Below are positions 32,367 to 41,664 of a stretch of DNA of 50,751 bases, in pieces. Source of the DNA: 73-13 sp035556075. Lineage in GTDB: Bacteria; Actinomycetota; Actinomycetes; Actinomycetales; Microbacteriaceae. Position 1 is the stretch's first letter; each line of letters opens with the position of its first letter. The stretch covers positions 1 through 50,751 of the forward strand of contig DATMFQ010000020.1 in the NCBI GenBank assembly GCA_035556075.1. Direction: 5' to 3'. The position numbers and the translations under genes were made by a program. Below the pieces are notes generated by a model that had not been told where the DNA came from, ran no database searches, and saw only the letters and a list, made by a program, of their open reading frames with translations.

Positions 32367-34117
32367 TGCGCCGCCTCCACTGGCTGCTGCTCCTGCTGCC
32401 GCTGCTGTGCCTGTTCGTCAGCAACTACTACAGCGGCCTCGTCGGGCAGTACGCCATCCTCGGTGCGACCGCCGCCCTGCTCGCCTTCAGTTGGGGCTAC
32501 GCGGGCGTGCTGCACTTCTTCCACGTCGTCGCCTTCGGCCTCGGCGCCTACAGCGTCGGCTGGTTCGCGCTCAACCTCGGGCCCGACGGGCTCTGGCTCG
32601 GACTGCTCGTCGCCGTCCTGCTCACCGGGGGCGTCGCGGTCCTGCTCGGGATCGCGGGGCTCGGCAAGAACTACGGCTTCATGACCTTCGCGCTCGTCAC
32701 CTTTGTCGTGGTGCTCGCGCTCGAGCAGATCGCGGTCCAGTTCACGGCCGTCACCGGCGGCTTCAACGGGCTGTCGAATATCCCGCGGCTCGGCTTCGGC
32801 GACTGGCGGCTGTCTGGCTCGATGAATGCACTGGTGCTGGCCACCGTCGCGGTCCTGCTCGTCATCGGGTTGCGCTGGCTGAGCACGACGCCGTACGGAG
32901 TCGCGCTGCGCGCGGTGCGCGACGCGCCCCGGCGGATGGGCTCCTTCGGGGTCGACGTGCCGGCGATGCGGATCTCCGTCTTCGTCCTCACCTCGGCGGC
33001 GACCGGACTGCTCGGCGGCCTGTTCGCGACCCAGACCCAGTTCGTCTCCCCGTCGGATATCGGGCTCGCCTTCGGCACCTCGATCCTCGTCTGGACGATG
33101 CTAGGGTCGAAGACGACGCTGCTCGGGCCCTTCCTCGCCGCGATCGGCATCAACTTCGCGACGACCGGGCTGTCCGAGTCGCTCGTCGACTACTGGCTGC
33201 TCATCATGGGCGTCGTCTTCGTCGTCGTCGTGCGCTTCCTCCCCGAGGGCTTCGGGGTGTGGCTGGTGCGGATCCTGCCCGCGCGCTGGCGCCGGGCGCC
33301 GCACGTCGAGGTGCGCCGTGCCGTGCCCGAGGCTCCGCGGGATGCGGCGGACGGCGGCGCCGCGCCCGAGTTCGTCGTCGAGCAGCTCAGCGTCGCCTAC
33401 GGCTCGAACCGGGTGCTGCAGGACGTGGGCCTGCACGTCTCGCCGGGCGAGGTGCTCTGCCTCATCGGCCCGAACGGCGCCGGCAAGTCGACGGTGCTCA
33501 ACGCGCTGTCCGCGGTGATCCGCGTCGAGTCGGGTCGCTGGCGATTCGGCGACCGCCAGTTCCAGGGCAGGTCGCCCTGGCGAATCGCGCGGGACGGGCT
33601 GTCCCGGAAGTATCAGCACCCCTCGATCGCGACCGACCTGACCGTCGGCCAGAACCTCGCGCTCGCCGTGTGGGGCCCGCGGTACCGCTTCCGACGACTG
33701 CTCTGGCAGCGGTGGGAGATCGAGATCGAGCCATCGGCGTGGCGCATCCTCGAGGCCGGCGGTCTCGATGCGCGGCTCGATCAGCTCGCGGCCGAGCTCT
33801 CGCACGGGCAGCGCCAGATGCTCGAGCTCGCGATGGCACTCGCCAACCCGTGCGATGTGCTGCTGCTGGATGAGCCGGCCGCCGGGATGACGAAGGTCGA
33901 GGCCGCGACGCTCGCGAGCCTCATCACGGAGATCGCGCGGGACGCCCGACCGGCGGTCATCGTCGTCGAGCACGACCTCGAGCTCATCCGCACGGTCGCC
34001 GATCGGGTGGTCGTGCTGCAAAACGGCGGCGTGCTCGCCGAGGGGACGTATGCGGAGGTCGAGGCGGATGTCCGGGTCCAGGAGGCCTATCTCGGGACGG
34101 AGGCGCAGCATGGCTGA
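32366..34117 (+). CDS. fused LivM/UrtC permease and LivG/UrtD ATPase
   Basis: A 583-residue fusion. Residues 1-310 are a LivM/UrtC-type permease with eight or more helices (coupling loop TPYGVALRAVRDAPRRMGSFG). A linker at 315-335 is followed by a LivG/UrtD-type ATPase with Walker A GPNGAGKS near 372, signature AELSHGQRQML and Walker B LLLDEPAAGM. These are separate genes in most urea/amide and branched-chain systems, but fusions occur in actinomycetes. The ATG at 32366 overlaps the upstream stop and follows GGGAGGTGA. Confidence 0.9.
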   Translation: MRRLHWLLLLLPLLCLFVSNYYSGLVGQYAILGATAALLAFSWGYAGVLHFFHVVAFGLGAYSVGWFALNLGPDGLWLGLLVAVLLTGGVAVLLGIAGLGKNYGFMTFALVTFVVVLALEQIAVQFTAVTGGFNGLSNIPRLGFGDWRLSGSMNALVLATVAVLLVIGLRWLSTTPYGVALRAVRDAPRRMGSFGVDVPAMRISVFVLTSAATGLLGGLFATQTQFVSPSDIGLAFGTSILVWTMLGSKTTLLGPFLAAIGINFATTGLSESLVDYWLLIMGVVFVVVVRFLPEGFGVWLVRILPARWRRAPHVEVRRAVPEAPRDAADGGAAPEFVVEQLSVAYGSNRVLQDVGLHVSPGEVLCLIGPNGAGKSTVLNALSAVIRVESGRWRFGDRQFQGRSPWRIARDGLSRKYQHPSIATDLTVGQNLALAVWGPRYRFRRLLWQRWEIEIEPSAWRILEAGGLDARLDQLAAELSHGQRQMLELAMALANPCDVLLLDEPAAGMTKVEAATLASLITEIARDARPAVIVVEHDLELIRTVADRVVVLQNGGVLAEGTYAEVEADVRVQEAYLGTEAQHG

Positions 34118-34820
34118 GTTGGAGCGCGCGACGCCGAACGCCGGTGTCGGGCTGGAGGTCCGGGGCCTGCGTGCCGGGTACGACGGGTCCGAGGTGCTGC
34201 ATGGTCTCGACCTCACCGTCGCGCCGGGGGAGATCGTCGCTGTGCTCGGCCGCAACGGCATGGGCAAGTCGACACTCGTCAACACGTTGAGCGGGTCGAT
34301 CGCGCCGATCGCCGGCAGCATCCACCTCGACGGCGTCGACGTCACGACGGCGGCGCCCTCGGCGCGGTTCCGCCGCGGGCTGCGGACGTTCCGGCAGGAG
34401 CGCCCCGTGTTCCCCGAGCTCACGGTCGCGCAGAACCTGTCCATGGTCGGCGTCAAGTCGATGGCGAAGCCGAGCAGCTACTTCGAGTTCTTGGCCAAGC
34501 GCGGTGGTCAGGCCGCCGGCACCCTGTCCGGCGGGGAACAGAAGATGCTCGCCATGGCGCGGATGGCCAGTGGCGGTGGCTCGATGTGGATCCTCGACGA
34601 GCCGACCGAGGGCCTCCAACCCTCGAACGTCGAGCGCTCCGGCGCCATCGTCCTCGAGGCCGCCGAGCGCGGCTGCGGGGTGCTGCTCGTCGAGCAGCAC
34701 CTCAACATCGCGCTCAAGGTCGCCTCGCGCTGGTACCTCATGGAGAACGGGCTGCTCGTCGAGTCGGGCGACGTCGGCCCCGACACGCGGCGCTACATCT
34801 TCGGCCGCATCTCCGTGTGA
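34110..34820 (+). CDS. LivF/UrtE-type ABC transporter ATPase
   Basis: A 236-residue ATP-binding subunit. Walker A is VLGRNGMGKSTLV (about 44-56), signature GTLSGGEQKMLAMAR, Walker B MWILDEPTEGLQPSNV and the H-loop VEQHLNIAL. With the fused ATPase it would form the nucleotide-binding pair of the transporter. The start at 34110 overlaps the preceding gene by eight bases. Last gene of the five-gene amidase-transport operon. Confidence 0.92.
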   Translation: MAELERATPNAGVGLEVRGLRAGYDGSEVLHGLDLTVAPGEIVAVLGRNGMGKSTLVNTLSGSIAPIAGSIHLDGVDVTTAAPSARFRRGLRTFRQERPVFPELTVAQNLSMVGVKSMAKPSSYFEFLAKRGGQAAGTLSGGEQKMLAMARMASGGGSMWILDEPTEGLQPSNVERSGAIVLEAAERGCGVLLVEQHLNIALKVASRWYLMENGLLVESGDVGPDTRRYIFGRISV

Positions 34821-34850
34821 CCGCACGGTCGGTGCATCAGGGGCCCCGGC

Positions 34851-34856
34851 TACACT
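34851..34856 (+). promoter_or_regulatory. candidate -10 TACACT for the AraC regulator
   Basis: TACACT lies about 55 bases before the AraC ATG. The leader would contain a small hairpin (GGGGCC-TGAGC-GGCCCC at about 34870-34886). No good -35 is visible. Confidence 0.3.
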
Positions 34857-34911
34857 GTCGCGGGCAGGCGGGGCCTGAGCGGCCCCACTGGGGTCGGAGG
34901 TGGATGCGGGT

Positions 34912-35880
34912 ATGACGACGCTTGACGGTTCGGCGCGAGTGCAACGATTCCACGCCCGATCGATCGGCTCGTGGCGGCGTGACGGGTGCTCCCACCTGTC
35001 ACCGGTGCAGATCGAGAGCGCGGCGCGGGTGCGCTCCTGGTCCTCGCGGCTTGCCGCGGTGACCGCCGGGGACACCCAGTTCGCCTCACTTGAGGCGTCC
35101 TCGCACCGCGTGCTGTGGGACAACCCGCGCCGGGCGCCGAGCAGCGCCCACCGGGTGCGGATCATTCGGCTGAATGCGGGCACCGGACGGGTGGTGCAGG
35201 ACGGCCGCACCGCGGAGCTCGGCGCCGGCGACTACGCCATCTACGACGATGCGAGACCATACTGGCTCGAGCTCGACACCGAATTCGACTCCGCGCTGCT
35301 GTCCTTCCCGCGGGAGCGGCTTGAGATCCCGAACACCGCGCTCGCGCAGCTCACCGCGGTGCCGATCAGTGGCGACAGCGGTATCGGTCGGCTCGCCAGC
35401 GGCTTTCTCGGTGAGGTGTCGGCGCAGCTCGAGGCCCTTGCGGCCCCGGTCTGGCCGGTCACACAGCGCACCGCGATGGACCTGGTGACCACGAGCCTGC
35501 TCTCGCAGCTCGGCGCCCAGCGCGAGCATGTCGCCGACTTCGACGAGTTCCTTCGGGCGTGTGACTGGATCAACTCGCACCTCGGCGATCCCGGGCTCAC
35601 CTCGCTCGGTGTCGCGGAGGCGATGTACACCTCGCGGCGGCGACTGCAGCAGCTGTTCAAGGACGAGGGCACGACCGTCGCCGAGTACATCCGCCGCCGC
35701 CGACTCGAGCAGGCCCGCCGCATGCTCGAGGACCCGGCCCGCGCCGAGCTGACGATCGCCCAGATCGCCTACGAATGCGGGATCGACAATCCCGCCTACT
35801 TCAGCCGAATCTTCGGCGAGACCTACCTGCGCAGTCCGCGGCAGCACCGCGCGGAGTTCGCCCGCGACCTCGCCGCCTGA
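34912..35880 (+). CDS. AraC-family transcriptional regulator
   Basis: A 322-residue regulator. The N-terminal 200 residues look like the AraC_binding_2 cupin-like sensor (RIIRLNAGTGRVVQDGRTA, AELGAGDYAIYDDARPYWLEL). The C-terminal 100 residues hold two HTH motifs (LTSLGVAEAMYTSRRRLQQLF, and TIAQIAYECGIDNPAYFSRIF followed by SPRQHR). ATG 34912 is used because GGAGGT precedes it by ten bases; GTG 34900 would add four residues. It follows the amidase-transporter operon in the same direction and probably regulates it. Confidence 0.85.
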   Translation: MTTLDGSARVQRFHARSIGSWRRDGCSHLSPVQIESAARVRSWSSRLAAVTAGDTQFASLEASSHRVLWDNPRRAPSSAHRVRIIRLNAGTGRVVQDGRTAELGAGDYAIYDDARPYWLELDTEFDSALLSFPRERLEIPNTALAQLTAVPISGDSGIGRLASGFLGEVSAQLEALAAPVWPVTQRTAMDLVTTSLLSQLGAQREHVADFDEFLRACDWINSHLGDPGLTSLGVAEAMYTSRRRLQQLFKDEGTTVAEYIRRRRLEQARRMLEDPARAELTIAQIAYECGIDNPAYFSRIFGETYLRSPRQHRAEFARDLAA

Positions 35881-35929
35881 CGGGCGCGGGGCTGGGGGTC
35901 GAGCCGGGCAGGGTGTCGGCGGCCCCGCC

Positions 35930-35935
35930 TAGACT
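35930..35935 (+). promoter_or_regulatory. -10-like TAGACT of a leaderless recQ promoter
   Basis: TAGACT, six bases, then ATG at 35942; no ribosome binding site. It is the same hexamer and spacing as before moeB. Confidence 0.5.
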
Positions 35936-35941
35936 CGCGGC

Positions 35942-37846
35942 ATGCCCACCGCCCTGCAGACGCCCGAGGAGGCACTCAGCCGCGTCTGGGGGTATCCGAG
36001 CTTCCGCGGCGCGCAGGCCGAGGTCGTCGAGACGCTGCTGCGCGGCGAGGACGCGATCGTCCTCATGCCCACCGGTGGCGGCAAGTCGCTGTGCTACCAG
36101 GTGCCGTCGCTGCTGCGCGAGGGCACCGGCGTCGTCATCTCGCCGCTCATCGCCCTCATGCAGGACCAGGTCGACGCGCTCGCGGCGCTCGGGGTGCGCG
36201 CCGCATTCCTCAATTCCTCGCAGGAACCGCACGAGCGCCGCGAGGTCGAGGAGGCCTACGCCCACGGCCGCCTCGACCTGCTGTACCTCGCGCCCGAGCG
36301 GCTCACCATGCCGTCGACCGCGGAGCTGCTCGACCGCGGCCGCATCGCCCTCTTCGCGATCGACGAGGCGCACTGCGTCTCGCAATGGGGCCATGACTTC
36401 CGGCCGGACTACCTGCAGCTCGCGATGCTCGGCGAGCGTTGGCCCGAGGTACCACGGATCGCGCTCACCGCGACCGCGACGACGGCGACGCGGCGGGAGA
36501 TCCGTGACCGGCTCGGGCTCACCCGTGCGCGGGAGTTCGTCGCGAGCTTCGATCGGCCGAACATCCAGTACCGGATCGAGCCGAAGGACAATCCGACCAA
36601 GCAGCTCATCGCATTCATCCGCGCGGAGCACCCCGGCGACGCGGGCATCGTCTACTGCCTGTCCCGCAAGCGCACGGAGCAGATCGCCGCGGACCTCGCC
36701 GCCGCGGGCATCCCCGCGATCTCGTATCACGCGGGGCTCGACGCCGAGACGCGGCGGCGGCACCAGGCGCGGTTCCTCCGCGAGGACGGCCTCGTCGTCG
36801 TCGCGACGATCGCCTTCGGCATGGGCATCGACAAGCCGGACGTCCGCTTTGTCGCCCACGTCGACCTGCCGAAATCCGTGGAGGGCTACTACCAGGAGAC
36901 CGGCCGCGCCGGCCGAGACGGCCTGCCGGCGACCGCCTGGCTCGCCTACGGCCTGCAGGACGTCGTCCAGCAGCGCCGCTTCATCGACCAGTCCGGCGGC
37001 GACGACCGCCATCGACGGAACCTGACGACGCACCTGAATGCGATGCTCGCCCTCTGCGAGACCGTCGAGTGCCGCCGCGCCCAGCTGCTCGCGTACTTCG
37101 GGGAGACGTACCAGGGGCCCGCCGACGCCCGCGCGGCCGACAGTTCGGATGGAGGAATGCGCGGGGTCGCCCCGTCCACCGCCCGCTGCGGCAACTGCGA
37201 CACCTGTCTCGTCCCCCCGGCGACCTGGGACGGCACGATTGCGGCGCAGAAGCTGCTCTCGACGATTGTCCGGCTCGACCGCGAGCGCGGGCAGCGCTAC
37301 GGCGTGGGCCAGCACGTCGACATCCTCCTCGGCCGCCGCACGGCGCGGGTGGAGTCGCTCGGGCACGACAGCCTCACGACCTTCGGCATCGGGGCCGACC
37401 TCGGCGAGGCGCAGTGGCGCGCGGTCGCGCGGCAGCTGCTCGCGCAGGGGCTCATGTCGGTGCGTGATGAGCACGGCACGCTCGGGCTCACCGAGGCGAG
37501 CGGTCCCGTGCTGCGCGGCGAGCGGCAGGTCTCGCTCCGGCACGATCCGGTGCGGGCGTCGAGTCGCGGCTCGCGGGGGTCCGGCCGTGCCCGCGGTGGT
37601 GCTGAGGACCTGGCACTCGACGCCGAGGCGGCGGCGGTGTTCGAAGAGCTGCGCACCTGGCGGGCGGCGACGGCGAAGGCGCGCGAGGTCCCCGCCTACG
37701 TCGTCTTCCACGACGCGACCCTCCGCGCGATCGCCGTGACTCGTCCGAGGAGCCTCGCCGAGCTCGGCGAGCTCTCCGGCATCGGGGAGTCGAAGCTCGA
37801 GGCCTACGGCGAGGCGATCCTCGAGCTGCTCGCGACCCGCGACTGA
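35942..37846 (+). CDS. recQ: RecQ-family ATP-dependent DNA helicase
   Basis: A 634-residue 3'-5' helicase. Motif I MPTGGGKS is at 42-49, DEAHCVSQWGHDFRPDY (motif II and aromatic loop) near 141, YCLSRKRTEQIA, and motif VI QETGRAGRDG. The RQC zinc site (the Cys of ALCETVECRR, then CGNCDTC) is followed by a winged helix and a C-terminal HRDC domain (LRAIAVTRPRSLAELGELSGIGESKLEAYG). Between the zinc cysteines there is an extra segment of about 20 residues (DARAADSSDGGMRGVAPSTAR) not expected in RecQ, and its DNA carries GGAGGAATGCG. Confidence 0.95.
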   Translation: MPTALQTPEEALSRVWGYPSFRGAQAEVVETLLRGEDAIVLMPTGGGKSLCYQVPSLLREGTGVVISPLIALMQDQVDALAALGVRAAFLNSSQEPHERREVEEAYAHGRLDLLYLAPERLTMPSTAELLDRGRIALFAIDEAHCVSQWGHDFRPDYLQLAMLGERWPEVPRIALTATATTATRREIRDRLGLTRAREFVASFDRPNIQYRIEPKDNPTKQLIAFIRAEHPGDAGIVYCLSRKRTEQIAADLAAAGIPAISYHAGLDAETRRRHQARFLREDGLVVVATIAFGMGIDKPDVRFVAHVDLPKSVEGYYQETGRAGRDGLPATAWLAYGLQDVVQQRRFIDQSGGDDRHRRNLTTHLNAMLALCETVECRRAQLLAYFGETYQGPADARAADSSDGGMRGVAPSTARCGNCDTCLVPPATWDGTIAAQKLLSTIVRLDRERGQRYGVGQHVDILLGRRTARVESLGHDSLTTFGIGADLGEAQWRAVARQLLAQGLMSVRDEHGTLGLTEASGPVLRGERQVSLRHDPVRASSRGSRGSGRARGGAEDLALDAEAAAVFEELRTWRAATAKAREVPAYVVFHDATLRAIAVTRPRSLAELGELSGIGESKLEAYGEAILELLATRD

Positions 37847-37987
37847 GGTGCGCGGCGGACTCGTCCTGCGCATTCCTCCCGTATTTCCCTCCCACGCACT
37901 TCGGCGCCGGCGACTAATCGGCGGGCCGGGCTGCTGCTTCAGCTTGTCGGGAACGTGCACGAACGTGTGCGGTCCATGTCGCCGTCC

Positions 37988-37993
37988 TACGAT
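37988..37993 (+). promoter_or_regulatory. -10-like TACGAT before the acyl-CoA oxidase-like gene
   Basis: TACGAT, six bases, then ATG at 38000. No ribosome binding site, consistent with leaderless transcription. Confidence 0.45.
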
Positions 37994-37999
37994 GACGGG

Positions 38000-40036
38000 A
38001 TGACCGCGCTCGACGTCACCACCGGGAGATCCGCGAACGAGAAGCCCGCCCCCGAGCAGCCCGGCGCCGCGCCCGCCGCGGCCGAGGTCCTCGACGTCGC
38101 GGCCCTCGGCGAGCAGCTGCTCGGGCGCTGGGCCGCGGAGCGTCGCGCCGCTCGGGAGCTCGCGAAGGACCCGCGGCTCACCCGCATTCCTGGCGAGTCG
38201 ATGCGGGAGCAGCGCGACCGCGTCCTCGAGGCGCTGCATTTCCTCGCGGGCCAGGGCATCCCCGGGAAGGACTACCCGCCCTCACTCGGCGGCACACGCG
38301 CGGCGGGCGCGAACGTCTCCGGCTTCGAGGAGATGGCGCTGTGCGACCCGAGTGTCGGGATCAAGGGGGGCGTGCAGTGGGGTCTCTTCGGCGCCGCGGT
38401 CCTCCACCTCGGCACCGAGCGCCATCACGAGCGCTGGCTCGCCGACATCCGCGACATGAAGATTCCGGGGGCGTTCGGCATGACCGAGACCGGCCACGGC
38501 TCGGACGTCGCCTCGATCGCGACGACGGCGACCTACGACCCGGCGACCGAGGAGTTCGTCATCCACACCCCGCACCGTGGCGCGTGGAAGGACTACCTCG
38601 GGAATGCGGCGGAGCACGGTGTCGCCGTGACCCTCTTCGCCCAGCTCATCACGAACGGCGAGGAGCAGGGGGTGCACTGCTTCTACGTGCCGATCCGCGA
38701 CCCCGAGACGATGGCGTTCCTCCCCGGCATCGGCGGCGAGGACGACGGTGTCAAGGGTGGGCTCAACGGCGTCGACAATGGCCGACTCCACTTCGATCAG
38801 GTCCGCATTCCTCGCGACAACCTCCTCGATCGCTACGGCTCCGTCGCCCCTGACGGGACGTACAGCTCGCCGATCGCGTCGAAGGGCCGCCGATTCTTCA
38901 CGATGCTCGGCACGCTCGTGCAGGGGCGCGTCTCCCTCGACGGCTCCGCGACGGTCGCCGCGAAGCTCGGCCTGACGATCGCGATCAAGTACGGCGACGT
39001 GCGTCGCCAGTTCAGCGCGGCACCGGGCGCCACCGAGACCGTGCTCCTCGACTACGGCCGCCACCAGCGCCGCCTGCTGCCGCGACTCGCGCAGGTGTAC
39101 GCGATGAGCTTCGCGCACGAGGGGCTCCTGCAGCGCTTCGACGACGTCTTCAGCGGCCGCGACGACACCGACGCGAACCGGCAGGACCTCGAGACGTACG
39201 CCGCGGCGCTCAAGGCGCTGTCGACGTGGGGCTGCCTCGACATCCTGCAGGAGGCCCGTGAGGCGTGCGGCGGCCAGGGCTACATGGCCGAGAACCGCAT
39301 CGTGCAGCTGCGCGCGGACATGGACGTCTGGGTGACGTTCGAGGGCGACAACAACGTGCTCCTCCAGCTCGTCGGCAAGCGCCTGCTCACCGACTACGCG
39401 AAGCGCATGTCGAAGCCGGACGCCGCCGTCATCCGCCGGTATGTCGCCGACCAGATCGAGGAGGCGGTGCTCGAGCGGACCGGGCTGCGGGCGCTCGGCC
39501 AGGACATCGTCGACTTCGGTTCGAATGCGCGGCGCATCGGCTACGTCCGCGACACCGACGCGCAGCGCCAGCTGCTCACTGACCGCGTCGAGACGATGGT
39601 CGCCGACGTCGCCGATCACCTCAAGGACGCGAAGAAGCTCGCGCCGGACGCGGCGGCGGCGCTCTTCAACCGCCACCAGAACGACCTCATCCTTGCCGCG
39701 CGGGCGCATGGTGAGCTGCTGCAGTGGGAGGCGTTCACCGAGGCCCTCGAGGCCACCGCGCCCGAGAACCGGCAGGTGCTCACGTGGCTCCGGGACCTCT
39801 TCGGCCTCGGGCTCATCGAGGCGAACATCGGCTGGTACCTCATGAACGGCAAGATCTCCGGCGCCCGCGCGAAGGCGATCACGGAGTACATCGACGCCCG
39901 GCTGCTGCCCCGCCTGCGACGCCACGCGGTCGCGCTCGTCGACGCGTTCCTCATCCCCGACGAGCTCATCGGCGCCCCCATCGCGACCGGCGCGGAGGCG
40001 GCTCGGCAGGCGGAGGCGATGGCGCATCGGGCGTAG
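38000..40036 (+). CDS. acyl-CoA oxidase/dehydrogenase family flavoprotein
   Basis: A 678-residue flavoprotein of the acyl-CoA oxidase type, longer than ordinary acyl-CoA dehydrogenases (about 380). It has KIPGAFGMTETGHGSDVASIAT (FAD and substrate loop, about 153-175), FDQVRIPRDNLLDRYG, TWGCLDILQEAREACGGQGYMAENRI and VTFEGDNNVLLQLVGKRLL, where E of FEGDN is the catalytic base position. The last 240 residues match the acyl-CoA oxidase C-terminal helical domain. It would oxidise acyl-CoA to enoyl-CoA in beta-oxidation. ATG 38000 is preferred over GTG 37955 because of the leaderless promoter. Confidence 0.88.
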   Translation: MTALDVTTGRSANEKPAPEQPGAAPAAAEVLDVAALGEQLLGRWAAERRAARELAKDPRLTRIPGESMREQRDRVLEALHFLAGQGIPGKDYPPSLGGTRAAGANVSGFEEMALCDPSVGIKGGVQWGLFGAAVLHLGTERHHERWLADIRDMKIPGAFGMTETGHGSDVASIATTATYDPATEEFVIHTPHRGAWKDYLGNAAEHGVAVTLFAQLITNGEEQGVHCFYVPIRDPETMAFLPGIGGEDDGVKGGLNGVDNGRLHFDQVRIPRDNLLDRYGSVAPDGTYSSPIASKGRRFFTMLGTLVQGRVSLDGSATVAAKLGLTIAIKYGDVRRQFSAAPGATETVLLDYGRHQRRLLPRLAQVYAMSFAHEGLLQRFDDVFSGRDDTDANRQDLETYAAALKALSTWGCLDILQEAREACGGQGYMAENRIVQLRADMDVWVTFEGDNNVLLQLVGKRLLTDYAKRMSKPDAAVIRRYVADQIEEAVLERTGLRALGQDIVDFGSNARRIGYVRDTDAQRQLLTDRVETMVADVADHLKDAKKLAPDAAAALFNRHQNDLILAARAHGELLQWEAFTEALEATAPENRQVLTWLRDLFGLGLIEANIGWYLMNGKISGARAKAITEYIDARLLPRLRRHAVALVDAFLIPDELIGAPIATGAEAARQAEAMAHRA

Positions 40037-40039
40037 CCT
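40034..40039 (+). promoter_or_regulatory. -10-like TAGCCT before the metallopeptidase gene
   Basis: TAGCCT overlaps the stop codon of the preceding gene, followed by six bases and GTG at 40046. Same layout as the other leaderless candidates, though read-through from upstream is also possible. Confidence 0.35.
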
Positions 40040-40045
40040 CTCACC

Positions 40046-40948
40046 GTGACCTTCAACCCGAATGCGCGCATCGATCCCTCGCGCACGCGTCGGCGCCGGG
40101 GTGGCGCGGCCGCCGGCGGCGTGACGCTCGCGGGCGGCCTCGGCCTCGTCGCGCTTCTGCTCCTGTCGAACTGGCTCGGCGTCGACCTGACCGGCCTCGC
40201 CGGCGCATTCGACGGCGCGTCCCGCTCCTCCGTCAGCCAGAGCGAGGAGTCACTGGATGCATGCCGCACCGGCGCGGACGCGAACGCGGACATCGACTGC
40301 CGCATCGCCGGCGCCGCCGACTCGCTCGACGTGTACTGGAGCGGATTCTTCGCGAACCAGGGCCTCGAGTACCGCACGGTGCGCGGCCTCTACCTCTTCA
40401 GCGGCGCGACCGGGACGGCCTGCGGCACGGGACAGACCGGGATGGGGCCGTTCTACTGCCCCGGCGACGAGTCGATCTACATGGACACCGCATTCTTCGA
40501 CGCGCTCGCCGCGCAGGCACGCACCGAGATCGGCCCGCTCGCGCAGATGTATGTCGTCGCGCATGAATGGGGTCATCACATCCAAAACATCGGCGGCATC
40601 ATGCAGGGGCTCGACCTGCGCGACACCGGGCCGGGCTCCGACACCGTGCGCCTCGAGCTCCAGGCCGACTGTTTCGCGGGCGCCTGGATCGCGGCGGCGG
40701 CCACGACGACCGACGACGCCGGTGTCCCCCTGCTGATCGAGCCGACGCAGGCTGAGCTCGAGGACGCGCTCGCCGCCGCGCGCATCGTCGGGGACGACTT
40801 CATCCAGCGGGAGATGGGCGGTGGCTACGTCAACCCGGAGGCGTGGACGCACGGCTCCTCCGAGTCACGAATGCGGTGGCTCACGACCGGCACGGAGCAG
40901 GGCGCTGGTGCGTGCGTGACGTTCGACGTCCCGGCATCGGAGCTGTAG
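40046..40948 (+). CDS. YpfJ-type neutral zinc metallopeptidase
   Basis: A 300-residue membrane-anchored peptidase (PF04228). Residues 18-48 give one TM helix after an Arg-rich start, so the rest is outside the cell. The active site is HEWGH (173-177) in VVAHEWGHHIQNI. Downstream, ELQADCFAGAW supplies the second-shell Glu and the conserved Cys, and the chain ends with FDVPASEL. Cys pairs in CRTGADANADIDC and CGTGQTGMGPFYC may form disulfides. The GTG start gives a proper N-terminus (MTFNPNARID). Substrate unknown. Confidence 0.9.
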   Translation: MTFNPNARIDPSRTRRRRGGAAAGGVTLAGGLGLVALLLLSNWLGVDLTGLAGAFDGASRSSVSQSEESLDACRTGADANADIDCRIAGAADSLDVYWSGFFANQGLEYRTVRGLYLFSGATGTACGTGQTGMGPFYCPGDESIYMDTAFFDALAAQARTEIGPLAQMYVVAHEWGHHIQNIGGIMQGLDLRDTGPGSDTVRLELQADCFAGAWIAAAATTTDDAGVPLLIEPTQAELEDALAAARIVGDDFIQREMGGGYVNPEAWTHGSSESRMRWLTTGTEQGAGACVTFDVPASEL

Positions 40949-40991
40949 GCAGGCGCGGCGCGGGACCCGCGCATTCGTCCCCGTCGAGCGG

Positions 40992-41462
40992 TCAGCGCAC
41001 CTCGAAGACGGTGATCTGCACGGAGTCGGGGCGGCGCTGCGCGTCGGCGATGAAGAGGCTGCCGTTGAGCCAGTCGAAGGCGCTGTCGGTCGGCGCCTCG
41101 AACTTCGGCGACGTGCGGCAGTACACGAGCGACGGGTCGACGGGCTCGCCGCGGGACAGGCGGGCCATCGTGTCGGCAGAGGCGCGGCGGAGACCTGCGT
41201 TGACGACCGAGATCTCAGTGCCGTCATCGGCGCGAATCGCGTAGCTCGCGACGAGCTCGATGACGCCGTCCGGTCGGACGATCTGCCAGTCGGCGCCGCC
41301 CGGGATGATCTCACCGTTCAGCCGCGGGCCCGCGACGGTGCCGCCGACGATTGGGATGATGCGGCGTCGGCCCAGCGGCATGAGCCCGAGCTCGGCGATC
41401 GGCGCGACGTGCGCCTGGATCGTCGTGACGTGCTGGAGCTCCAGCGTGGTGACCTCGGTCAT
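40992..41462 (-). CDS. DUF3237 family protein
   Basis: A 156-residue beta-barrel-like protein. It has LGLMPLGRRRIIPIVGGTVAGPRLNGEIIPGGADWQ near the start, SYAIRADDGTEISVVNAGLR in the middle and FDWLNGSLFIADA at the end, all DUF3237 hallmarks. The family has no settled function. GAGGAGG lies five bases before the ATG at 41462. It converges on the metallopeptidase gene with 43 bases between, where one CGCATTC motif lies. Confidence 0.85.
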   Translation of the reverse strand: MTEVTTLELQHVTTIQAHVAPIAELGLMPLGRRRIIPIVGGTVAGPRLNGEIIPGGADWQIVRPDGVIELVASYAIRADDGTEISVVNAGLRRASADTMARLSRGEPVDPSLVYCRTSPKFEAPTDSAFDWLNGSLFIADAQRRPDSVQITVFEVR

Positions 41463-41581
41463 GGTGCCTCCTCGTTTCGCTCCGCCATGCTACCGAGGTC
41501 GAGGGCCGGCCGCGCCCGCTCCGACCCCCGTTCTGGGTGCGCGAGCGTCCAGGCGCGGCGCGTAAGCTGAGTGGGCTATTT

Positions 41582-41641
41582 CGGATCCGCTGTCCACCCG
41601 AGGACCGCGCGGCACCACCCGAGGCTCGCGCAGCGGATCCG
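41582..41641. repeat. inverted repeat CGGATCCGCTG upstream of the small membrane protein
   Basis: Arms 41582-41592 (CGGATCCGCTG) and 41631-41641 are perfect complements, 38 bases apart. The loop holds two copies of CCACCCGAGG. It ends 23 bases before the next start codon, so it could fold in the 5' leader of that gene. Confidence 0.4.
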
Positions 41642-41664
41642 GCACCCGAACCATCCTGAGGAAC

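Noticed and set aside
35801..38239. 812-codon open frame opposite recQ
   Set aside because: Shadow of recQ and the oxidase gene; low-complexity composition, no domain pattern.
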